Shown: positions 1-5,160 of the stretch, piece after piece | Layout: every line of letters starts with the position of its first letter | Position numbering within the stretch: the first letter of the stretch is position 1 | NCBI GenBank assembly: GCA_900766915.1 | Contig: CAAFXE010000067.1 | Location: 1-7,766 of the forward strand | Direction of reading: 5' to 3' | From: Lachnospiraceae bacterium | GTDB taxonomy: Bacteria; Bacillota; Clostridia; Lachnospirales; Lachnospiraceae | DNA: 7,766 nt | Translations under genes and position numbers: made by a program | The notes under the pieces: generated by a model | Told to the model about the DNA's origin: nothing | What the model saw: only the letters and a program-made list of their open reading frames with translations | Databases searched by the model: none

Positions 1-2
1 GG

Positions 3-317
3 TTTTTGGTGTCCTTATTTAATCAATGTTACTGGATTTTGGGAAGTATTATAGGCAGTATCCTGGGCTCCGTAGTTACCTTTAACACTGCGGGAATTGA
101 TTTTTTCATGACCGCATTATTTGTTACAGTGTTTGTAGAGCAGTGGCTGACAACCCAAAATCACTTACCGGCCATTGCAGGTCTCATTTGCTCCGTAGGT
201 TGCCTGATGGTATTTGGAGCGGAAAACTTTATGATTCCTGCAATGATCTCTATTACGATTGTATTATCCCTTTGTAAAAACAGAATGAATACGAAAGGAG
301 CAACCGGGCATGAATAG
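3..317 (+). CDS. azlC: AzlC family branched-chain amino acid exporter subunit, 3' end only
   Basis: This is the C-terminal part (about 104 residues) of the large membrane subunit of an AzlC/AzlD (YgaZ/YgaH-type) exporter, which moves branched-chain amino acids and analogues out of the cell. The reading frame is open to the left edge, so the start lies outside the window; the TTG at 6-8 is an internal leucine codon, not a start. Recognition rests on the family-like stretch GIDFFMTALFVTVFVEQW near residues 30-47, followed by two hydrophobic helices (roughly 53-70 and 75-90) and a short basic tail (KNRMNTKG). The stop codon TAG at 315-317 lies inside azlD, an 8-base overlap, so the two proteins are translationally coupled, as is usual for this pair. 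Family assignment is confident; substrate is inferred from the family. Confidence 0.88.
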   Translation, partial: FLVSLFNQCYWILGSIIGSILGSVVTFNTAGIDFFMTALFVTVFVEQWLTTQNHLPAIAGLICSVGCLMVFGAENFMIPAMISITIVLSLCKNRMNTKGATGHE

Positions 318-636
318 TCAAAATGCATTCCTGATGATTTTTGTCATCGCATTGGTAACGGCAGGCCTTCGTTTTTTGCCGTTTTTGATTTTTGACAACG
401 GCAGGCCTGTGCCGGAATTTATCAATTACCTTGGCAGAGTGCTGCCTTATTCCATCATGGCAATGCTTGTGGTGTATTGCCTGAAAAATGTTTCTGTTGT
501 AAAAGCACCTTTTGGGATTCCGGAGTTTATCTCTGTATTGTTGGTAGCAATTCTACATATTTGGAAACGGAATACTCTTGTCAGTATCATTGGCGGGACC
601 GTCTGCTACATGCTGCTGATTCAATTTGTTTTTTAA
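310..636 (+). CDS. azlD: AzlD family branched-chain amino acid exporter small subunit
   Basis: This 108-residue membrane protein is the small partner of AzlC. Length (about 100-110 residues) and the N-terminal pattern ALVTAGLRFLPFLIF, with the conserved R-x-LPF segment around residues 21-25, fit the AzlD family. Four hydrophobic segments are visible (about 7-27, 46-58, 72-84 and 91-107), and the protein ends directly after the last one (IQFVF). The ATG at 310 is preceded by AAAGGAG at 294-300 with a 9-base spacer, located inside the azlC coding sequence, so the start is well supported. It overlaps azlC by 8 bases and must share its message. Family-level function is export of branched-chain amino acids; no specific substrate can be read here. 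Confidence 0.9.
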   Translation: MNSQNAFLMIFVIALVTAGLRFLPFLIFDNGRPVPEFINYLGRVLPYSIMAMLVVYCLKNVSVVKAPFGIPEFISVLLVAILHIWKRNTLVSIIGGTVCYMLLIQFVF

Positions 637-646
637 ACTGCGTAAC

Positions 647-667
647 TGTTCAGGTAGCTTCTGAACA
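647..667 (+). repeat. Small inverted repeat after azlD, related to the 2897/2992 repeats
   Basis: TGTTCAG (647-653) and CTGAACA (661-667) form a perfect 7-bp stem around the 7-base loop GTAGCTT, 10 bases after the azlD stop. It is followed by TTTATAA, so it could act as a weak terminator. The arm ACTGTTCAG closely matches the arms of two larger elements at 2897-2938 and 2992-3032, so it may be a short member of the same dispersed repeat family. Confidence 0.5.
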
Positions 668-692
668 TTTATAAATCATCATATTCCTATTT

Positions 693-737
693 GAAAAGAC
701 TGAAAAAACGGAAATTTTTTCGTAAATCAGTCTTTTC
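693..737. terminator. Hairpin terminator downstream of azlCD
   Basis: GAAAAGACTGA (693-703) pairs perfectly with TCAGTCTTTTC (727-737), giving an 11-bp outer stem. Within it, GAAAAAA (702-708) could alternatively pair with TTTTTTC (715-721), leaving a bulge. The 3' arm ends in TCTTTTC on the plus strand and the 5' arm reads GTCTTTTC on the minus strand, so the structure could work in either direction. It lies 56 bases past the azlD stop and only 9 bases before the ATG of the propeller ORF, which would place that ORF downstream of a stop signal. Confidence 0.65.
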
Positions 738-746
738 TATGCCTCC

Positions 747-2483
747 ATGGAAACAGTCTGGAAGGAGTATGATAAACTTGCCCGAGGGGATGCTTTGAAT
801 GTTCCATTAGAAGAAGGCATCAGGATGGAAGCGGCGAAGGAAGAAAGTGCTGCCCAGAAACAGATGAGTAGCGTCCAGGAACTCTCAGACACTGCCTACG
901 GAACTACCAATGTCCGAACAGAAGGCATTGATGAGGGAGATATTGTTAAAAACGATGGACGCTATTTATATCAACTGGTTCGTTCATCAAAAGGAGAAAC
1001 ATTGGAATGGTACATTCAGATCGTAGATACCAAAGATGGTCTAAAAGAAATCGGGCAGATCAAGTATTCCGATCCCATTGAGGAATTTTATGTATGGAAA
1101 GATACCTTAATTGTGATTCAGCAAAAATATACCGACTATCCACTGTCTGAAACAGCTTCCCGGAAAATGTCAGTCTGCTATGATCTGGCATATACTGCAA
1201 ATGCCTATCATGAAATCACATTTTATGATATCAGCGATCGTACAAATCCGAAGGTTAGAAATAAGTTTACCCTCCAGGGTGAATATGCATCCTCCAGAAT
1301 TTCAGAAGGATATTTTTACGGATTCAGCAGATACTATGCAAATCCAGGCAACGGAAAAGAAGGTTATGATTCCTATATTCCTGTATTGGATGGAAAACGT
1401 CTTCAGGCAGACAGCATTTATCTTCCGGAGCAAAGCAACGCTACTTCGTACCTTGTATTTGTGACCATAGACCTCAATAATCCGATGGAATTTGTGCAGA
1501 CCATGGGAATTGTTTCCGACGAAACCATGTACTATGTCAGTGAAAACAATATTTATGTGGCAGGTTCCAAATTCGCAGAGCCACAGGAGGGACTCAATGC
1601 AAACATGACCTCCATTTTACGGTTTTCTTATGAAAAAGGAAAAATCGTCCTGCGTGCAAAAGGTGAAGTAAAAGGGCTTCTGGACAGCACCTTTTCCATG
1701 GATGAATCCAACGATCATCTTAGGCTGGTAAGTACGGTATGGGAATATCAGGCAGAAAAACTGGTTGACGACAGAACCGGTGAGATCCTTGGCTATGAAA
1801 CCACAGAGGAGACCAAAACAAATACGCTTTATGTTTTGGATAGGCAGCTTCAGGTTGTAGGTAAAATCGAAGGGCTGGCTAAGGATGAACAGATCTATTC
1901 TGCACGGTTTATGGGGGATACTGCCTACTTTGTCACCTTCCGGCAGACAGATCCTTTGTTTACCGTAGATTTGAAAGACCCTAAGAATCCAAAAATCTTA
2001 AGCGAACTGAAAGTAAGCGGTTTTTCCGACTATCTTCACATTTACGGTGAGGACCGACTTCTTGGCATTGGCATGGAGGCCGATGAAACTACAGGTGCAC
2101 AGCAGGGAATGAAGCTTTCCATGTTTGATATCTCGGACAAAACAAATGTAACTGAAATATCCAAATATACTATGAAGGATTATAATTACAGCGAAGCGCT
2201 TTATAATTACCATGCTGTCATGATTGATCCTGCAAAAAATATTTTCGGCTTTTGTGCGGAGGAAAGTAATCGGGGGAAGAACTGGAGAGACTATTTCGTA
2301 TTCTCCTATGAAAATGATACCTTTGTACAGAAATTAAAGATCGACGTACAAACGAAAAGCGGGATCTATGATACGGTACGGGGAACCTTTATCGGAGATA
2401 CCTTTTACCTTCTTAAAGACAGCGGAAATGTACAAAGCTATGACTTAAATACTGGGAAGCTATTGAATGAGCTGTATCCGTAA
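747..2483 (+). CDS. Beta-propeller domain protein (Beta_propel-like), apparently missing its N-terminus
   Basis: This 578-residue ORF matches the bacterial beta-propeller family typified by a TTNVxxEGxDExDIVKxDGxYLY entry motif, seen here at residues 53-75. Repeated blade patterns follow: YDISDRTNPK, VDLKDPKNPK and FDISDKTN. The VMIDPAKNIFGF stretch near the C-terminal end is also typical. Members are normally anchored or secreted, with an N-terminal cytoplasmic segment and a membrane helix before an acidic linker. Here the protein begins inside that kind of linker (ETVWKEYDKLARGD) with no membrane helix or signal peptide. No AGGAG-like site precedes the ATG at 747, and the frame is closed by TAA at 723-725. 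The azlD terminator hairpin ends 9 bases upstream. The 110 bases after azlD cannot hold the missing part, so a 5' deletion is the simplest explanation and the gene may be a pseudogene. The rest of the frame is intact over 1.7 kb, which suggests recent loss. The family's biochemical function is not established. Confidence 0.8.
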   Translation: METVWKEYDKLARGDALNVPLEEGIRMEAAKEESAAQKQMSSVQELSDTAYGTTNVRTEGIDEGDIVKNDGRYLYQLVRSSKGETLEWYIQIVDTKDGLKEIGQIKYSDPIEEFYVWKDTLIVIQQKYTDYPLSETASRKMSVCYDLAYTANAYHEITFYDISDRTNPKVRNKFTLQGEYASSRISEGYFYGFSRYYANPGNGKEGYDSYIPVLDGKRLQADSIYLPEQSNATSYLVFVTIDLNNPMEFVQTMGIVSDETMYYVSENNIYVAGSKFAEPQEGLNANMTSILRFSYEKGKIVLRAKGEVKGLLDSTFSMDESNDHLRLVSTVWEYQAEKLVDDRTGEILGYETTEETKTNTLYVLDRQLQVVGKIEGLAKDEQIYSARFMGDTAYFVTFRQTDPLFTVDLKDPKNPKILSELKVSGFSDYLHIYGEDRLLGIGMEADETTGAQQGMKLSMFDISDKTNVTEISKYTMKDYNYSEALYNYHAVMIDPAKNIFGFCAEESNRGKNWRDYFVFSYENDTFVQKLKIDVQTKSGIYDTVRGTFIGDTFYLLKDSGNVQSYDLNTGKLLNELYP

Positions 2484-2505
2484 ATGAATTACATGAGAGA
2501 CAGAA

Positions 2506-2535
2506 AAAGGAACCGTGGGGGAGCACGGTTCCTTT
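2506..2535. terminator. Bidirectional terminator after the propeller gene
   Basis: AAAGGAACCGTG (2506-2517) and CACGGTTCCTTT (2524-2535) form a perfect 12-bp stem with loop GGGGAG, starting 22 bases after the propeller stop. On the plus strand the tail is CCTTTCCC, a weak U-tract. On the minus strand the tail is CCTTTTTCTG, a better one. It therefore also acts as a second stop for minus-strand transcripts coming from the cobalamin riboswitch. Confidence 0.85.
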
Positions 2536-2572
2536 CCCTATAGAGGCAAGAATATTTCGTTAATCAAGATTG

Positions 2573-2606
2573 CAAAAACGGCCGTATTCATAGATAATAC
2601 GACCGT
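2573..2606 (-). terminator. Intrinsic terminator forming the riboswitch expression platform
   Basis: Read on the minus strand, ACGGTCGTATT (2606-2596) pairs with AATACGGCCGT (2588-2578) as an 11-bp stem containing one G-U pair, with loop ATCTATG. It is followed directly by a run of U (complement of 2574-2578). The plus-strand reading has no U-tract (CTGATTTAC), so this terminator belongs to minus-strand transcription. It lies about 65 bases after the cobalamin riboswitch core, the usual place for an expression platform. Confidence 0.85.
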
Positions 2607-2671
2607 CTGATTTACAAAATAATATGCTATGACATGTTTCTCATCGACCGTAAGAATCATCTTATAAATCC

Positions 2672-2822
2672 ATACAAGCAGTTCTCCTGACTTAAGTTCA
2701 TCGTTTTAAAACGCCTTCCCGGATTTCTCCAGTGACAATTATGCTTTAAAACTCCCTATTACAGTGGCGGGACCGTGCCGGATTTTCACCGGTTTCTCTA
2801 TGAATCCTTTCGGAACTTGTAC
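2672..2822 (-). promoter_or_regulatory. Cobalamin (B12) riboswitch, minus strand
   Basis: Read on the minus strand, the conserved blocks of the cobalamin riboswitch appear in order. They are a GAGAAACCGGTGAAAATCC block (the GGTGAAAATCC core), then GGCACGGTCCCGCCACTG with the hallmark CCCGCCACTGT, then AATAGGGAG. A CACTGG...CCGGGAAGG segment follows, and finally the B12 box AAGTCAGGAGAACTGC (2694-2679). GTACAAG (2822-2816) can pair with CTTGTAT (2678-2672) to close a 7-bp P1 stem, which sets the limits given. This class binds cobalamins and normally switches off B12 synthesis or uptake genes through termination or start-site masking. A terminator follows at 2573-2606, but no coding sequence follows that. 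The riboswitch call is strong; the target is unknown. Confidence 0.93.
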
Positions 2823-2850
2823 TTCTTGCTCTTTCAATTAACTTGTTAAT

Positions 2851-2879
2851 ATCTTAACACAGGTCTTTGGATTTGTCCA
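2851..2879 (-). promoter_or_regulatory. Promoter of the riboswitch transcript
   Basis: Read on the minus strand, TGGACA (2879-2874) and TAAGAT (2856-2851) are separated by exactly 17 bases, a 5/6 match to the -35 and a 4/6 match to the -10 consensus of the main sigma factor. The start would fall near 2844, about 20 bases before the riboswitch P1 stem. A retained promoter argues that the riboswitch is still transcribed. Confidence 0.6.
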
Positions 2880-2896
2880 TCCTTAGAAATTTTTTT

Positions 2897-2938
2897 TAAC
2901 TATTCAGAAGCCATTGTATCTGGAAGGTACTGAACAGA
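2897..2938. repeat. Imperfect inverted/direct repeat, copy A
   Basis: The element begins TAACTATTCAG (2897-2907) and ends TACTGAACAG (2928-2937). Its ends are inverted copies of each other with one mismatch (CTATTCAG against CTGAACAG). A second copy with the same ends and a similar centre (GTATCTGGAA here, TGTCTGGAA there) lies at 2992-3032. Copy A sits between the minus-strand riboswitch promoter and the plus-strand GGDEF promoter. Confidence 0.65.
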
Positions 2939-2952
2939 TATGACAAATTTAC

Positions 2953-2981
2953 TTTTATTTATCGACAAAATGTGCTATAAT
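2953..2981 (+). promoter_or_regulatory. Promoter of the GGDEF gene
   Basis: A perfect TATAAT (2976-2981) is preceded by TGC (2973-2975), giving an extended -10 element. The -35 region at a 17-base spacing is TTTTAT (2953-2958), a poor match, which is common when the -10 is extended. Transcription would start near 2988, just before repeat copy B, leaving a leader of about 80 bases. Confidence 0.65.
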
Positions 2982-2991
2982 AAGCCATCAG

Positions 2992-3032
2992 TAACTATTC
3001 AGATGTCCTGTCTGGAACGCAGTGAACAGTTA
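2992..3032. repeat. Imperfect inverted/direct repeat, copy B, in the GGDEF leader
   Basis: TAACTATTCA (2992-3001) and TGAACAGTTA (3023-3032) are inverted with one mismatch over 10 bases, and the whole unit is a direct repeat of copy A at 2897-2938. It would fold as a hairpin at the very 5' end of the GGDEF message, where it might stabilise the RNA or serve as a binding site. A related short form is at 647-667. Confidence 0.65.
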
Positions 3033-3068
3033 AAGAATATTTTCGTACTAATGCAGGGAGGACCTGTT

Positions 3069-4133
3069 ATGAAAAAGAATATACAGCCACGTTTTACAAG
3101 CGAGGCATGTCCAAAATATTTTAAATCTGTATTAAAATGGTCGTACATAACTTTTATCGTTTTCTTTATCGTATACAGTATTAGCATTTCCATCTTCGGT
3201 CATAGTGAAAAGATTCTTTATGTGCTTCCGTGGCTGATTGCATCGGGTCTTTCCTTATATTTTCTGGAAATAGTTCATATCAGATGGTCTACGCTGTTCT
3301 ATGTTTTGATCGCTATCGGATGGATGACCTATTTTATCTGTACCTACGGATGGAACTGCGGTGGTGTCAATTTTATGGTTCCGCTGATGATCATCTCATT
3401 TTTCTCACTGTACGAAACACCTGTAGGCAAGTTTATTTTTGTTTTTGTACTGTTTTTTATCAGAATGGGATTATTCTTTTACAGTCAGACCCACGAACCC
3501 GTGATTCATCTGACTGCAAACCAATGTCTGTACTTCCAGACATTAAATACACTGTCCATATTTATTAACATTGCGATCGTCTGCATCATTTTCAGTACCA
3601 ATATCCAACAGGCGGAAAAGCATCTGATGCTATACAATATGGAGCTTCGGCAGCAGGCCGCAACGGATCCGCTGACATCACTTTATAACCGACGAAAGAT
3701 GACAGAGATTATTAATAATCATATTGCTGCAAACCCCAATCAGCCTTTTAGTATTGCAATTGGTGATATTGATCATTTCAAACATGTCAATGATACCTAC
3801 GGTCATAACTGCGGAGATCAGGTCTTAAAAGACCTTGCAGCCATGTTTGTTGAGAAAACTTTCGGTATCGGACATGTGTGCCGTTGGGGAGGCGAGGAAT
3901 TTTTCTTTTTCCTGCCGGAAATGAATCTGGATCAGTCCAGTGTACTGCTCAATGAGATTAAGGTGGCGGTCTCCAAACTGCCAATCACCTATCAGGATCA
4001 GGTGCATCACGTGACCATGACCTTTGGAGTGGAAGAATATGATTATCGCTCACAGCTTCCGGAGCTGGTAAAACGGGCCGATGATAAGCTCTATTATGGT
4101 AAAAATCACGGAAGAAATCAGGTTGTTTTTTGA
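3069..4133 (+). CDS. Membrane-bound GGDEF diguanylate cyclase
   Basis: This 354-residue protein is predicted to make cyclic di-GMP from two GTP at the cytoplasmic face of the membrane. About six hydrophobic segments occupy residues 23-43, 50-69, 74-93, 100-115, 121-138 and 158-177, forming a membrane sensor of no recognised type. A short linker leads into a GGDEF domain (about 198-352). Key residues are present: DPLTSLYNRR from 200, metal-binding D233 in DIDHFK, N241/D242, the signature GGEEF at 274-278, and RADDKLYYGKNHGRN near the end. The usual product-inhibition RxxD, five residues before GGEEF, is replaced by FGIG. The ATG at 3069 is chosen over an in-frame ATG at 2940 because GGGAGG (3057-3062) lies 6 bases upstream, and because the promoter TATAAT at 2976-2981 lies inside the longer frame. 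It has its own promoter and terminator; its signal is unknown. Confidence 0.9.
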   Translation: MKKNIQPRFTSEACPKYFKSVLKWSYITFIVFFIVYSISISIFGHSEKILYVLPWLIASGLSLYFLEIVHIRWSTLFYVLIAIGWMTYFICTYGWNCGGVNFMVPLMIISFFSLYETPVGKFIFVFVLFFIRMGLFFYSQTHEPVIHLTANQCLYFQTLNTLSIFINIAIVCIIFSTNIQQAEKHLMLYNMELRQQAATDPLTSLYNRRKMTEIINNHIAANPNQPFSIAIGDIDHFKHVNDTYGHNCGDQVLKDLAAMFVEKTFGIGHVCRWGGEEFFFFLPEMNLDQSSVLLNEIKVAVSKLPITYQDQVHHVTMTFGVEEYDYRSQLPELVKRADDKLYYGKNHGRNQVVF

Positions 4134-4181
4134 TTAAATTCATTTACAGACTGAAATATATTGAGTACGAGACTTTTCATG

Positions 4182-4209
4182 CGTAGCAGTTTAATCGCTG
4201 CTACGTTTT
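4182..4209 (+). terminator. Terminator of the GGDEF gene
   Basis: CGTAGCAG (4182-4189) pairs with CTGCTACG (4198-4205) as a perfect 8-bp GC-containing stem, with loop TTTAATCG, followed by TTTTATATT. It lies 48 bases after the GGDEF stop. The rest of the gap up to 4367 holds only the candidate amidase promoter and no other recognisable element. Confidence 0.8.
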
Positions 4210-4264
4210 ATATTGTAAAAAGTGAGAAGGCGCAGAACAACTTTTAGAAAAATTTAAGGATTTA

Positions 4265-4294
4265 TTGCGGAAACAAAAAGCATTTTCCTATAGA
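4265..4294 (+). promoter_or_regulatory. Possible promoter of the amidase gene
   Basis: TTGCGG (4265-4270) and TATAGA (4289-4294) are 18 bases apart and each match the main sigma factor consensus at about 4 of 6 positions. In Bacillus cwlD is sporulation-controlled, and no clear sporulation sigma motif was recognised here, so this assignment is tentative. Confidence 0.35.
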
Positions 4295-4367
4295 ATAAAT
4301 TTGTTTCGTGGTAACATTTTTACACTGAACAGGCAAATATACCAAAGATGGGACGGAAAATAGAAAA

Positions 4368-5090
4368 ATGGAACGAGAAAATATTTCACATAATTCAATA
4401 AATCAAAGACGTCGACGCAGAAGGAGAAAAAAGCTTCTTAGAAAAGCTGTCTCTGTGATTGCAATTCTGTCTGTTTTTTGCATTACACTGGTTTTACTGT
4501 ACCGGTGGATATTTGGAGAGAAAAAGATTTTTTCAATGTCTTTTGGGACAGCTGACATCGTCCTGGATGCCGGACATGGGGGTAAGGATACCGGTGCAAA
4601 TCACGGAGATCTATATGAAAAGGATATCAACCTTGCAGTTGCAAAGAAAACGAAAGAGCTTTTATCCAAATCCGGTTACAAGGTAAAAATGACCCGGGAG
4701 GATGACACCTATGTAGCACTTTCAGACAGGGTTGCGTTTGCTAACCGGCGAAATGCAAAGGTTTATGTCAGTATCCACTGCAATTCTTCAGAAGATGGAA
4801 GCGGAAATGGAATCGAGACATTTTATGCAGAATCAAAAAACTGGAACAGTGAAAAATTAGCAGAATCCATACAGACAAATATTGTAAATGCTACCGGGGC
4901 AAAAGACCGGGAAGTAAAAACAGCGGATTACGCAGTGATTTTAGGAACAGATATGTCAGCAGCTTTAGTAGAAGTTGGATTTTTAACTGACAAGAATGAA
5001 AGAGCATTGCTTCAAAATGAAGATTATCAGCAAAAGCTGGCGGAAGGCATTTCAGAAGGTATCCTCGATTATTTAAGTGCCGATCAATAG
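4368..5090 (+). CDS. cwlD: N-acetylmuramoyl-L-alanine amidase, CwlD-like (Amidase_3)
   Basis: This 240-residue zinc amidase cleaves the bond between N-acetylmuramic acid and L-alanine in peptidoglycan. The N-terminus has a run of arginines and lysines (R14-K22) followed by one hydrophobic helix (about 28-45), so the enzyme is a signal-anchor protein with its catalytic domain outside the cytoplasm. The Amidase_3 domain (about 63-236) contains zinc ligands H70 in LDAGHGG, E84 in YEKDIN and H137 in SIHCNS, with catalytic E202 in LVEVGFLTDKNE; all are intact. Length matches B. subtilis CwlD (about 237 residues), which works with PdaA to make muramic-delta-lactam in spore cortex. The symbol rests on size and architecture, and other short Amidase_3 hydrolases look alike. 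The ribosome site before 4368 is weak (GGGACGG, 14 bases away). It is a single-gene unit converging on the recombinase gene. Confidence 0.85.
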   Translation: MERENISHNSINQRRRRRRRKKLLRKAVSVIAILSVFCITLVLLYRWIFGEKKIFSMSFGTADIVLDAGHGGKDTGANHGDLYEKDINLAVAKKTKELLSKSGYKVKMTREDDTYVALSDRVAFANRRNAKVYVSIHCNSSEDGSGNGIETFYAESKNWNSEKLAESIQTNIVNATGAKDREVKTADYAVILGTDMSAALVEVGFLTDKNERALLQNEDYQQKLAEGISEGILDYLSADQ

Positions 5091-5092
5091 CA

Positions 5093-5127
5093 AAAAGATT
5101 GACATAATATATTTATGTCAATCTTTT
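5093..5127. terminator. Bidirectional terminator between the amidase and recombinase genes
   Basis: AAAAGATTGACATAA (5093-5107) and TTATGTCAATCTTTT (5113-5127) form a perfect 15-bp stem with loop TATAT, starting 3 bases after the amidase stop. Each 3' arm ends in CTTTT on its own strand, so it can stop transcription from both convergent genes; the recombinase stop is 34 bases away. Confidence 0.9.
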
Positions 5128-5160
5128 CCAACGGATAATCAGGAACTTTCTATACATATC

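Larger units (their letters stand above)
2573..2844 (-). ncRNA. Candidate short transcript: riboswitch leader with no downstream gene
   Basis: From a predicted start near 2844 to the U-tract ending at about 2574, the minus strand would yield an RNA of about 270 bases made only of a cobalamin riboswitch and its terminator. Read-through would stop again at the 2506-2535 hairpin, giving about 340 bases. No ORF with a ribosome site is present in either version, and the next sequence on this strand is antisense to the propeller gene. It may be a regulatory RNA or the relic of a deleted regulated gene. The existence and size of this transcript are inferred from promoter and terminator signals only. 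Confidence 0.45.

Noticed and set aside
2538..2591. A 17-residue hydrophobic ORF on the minus strand (MNTAVFAILINEIFLPL) starting in the riboswitch terminator loop.
   Set aside because: No ribosome site precedes the ATG, which is buried in the terminator stem-loop. The length is easily reached by chance. It could be the stub of a lost regulated gene, but nothing supports that.
2940..3068. An extended N-terminus for the GGDEF protein from an ATG at 2940.
   Set aside because: The promoter -10 element and repeat copy B lie inside this stretch, there is no ribosome site before 2940, and a good GGGAGG site precedes the ATG at 3069.
4134..4367. A possible cyclic di-GMP riboswitch between the GGDEF and amidase genes.
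   Set aside because: No conserved core such as GCACAGGGCAAACC is present; only a terminator and a weak promoter are visible.
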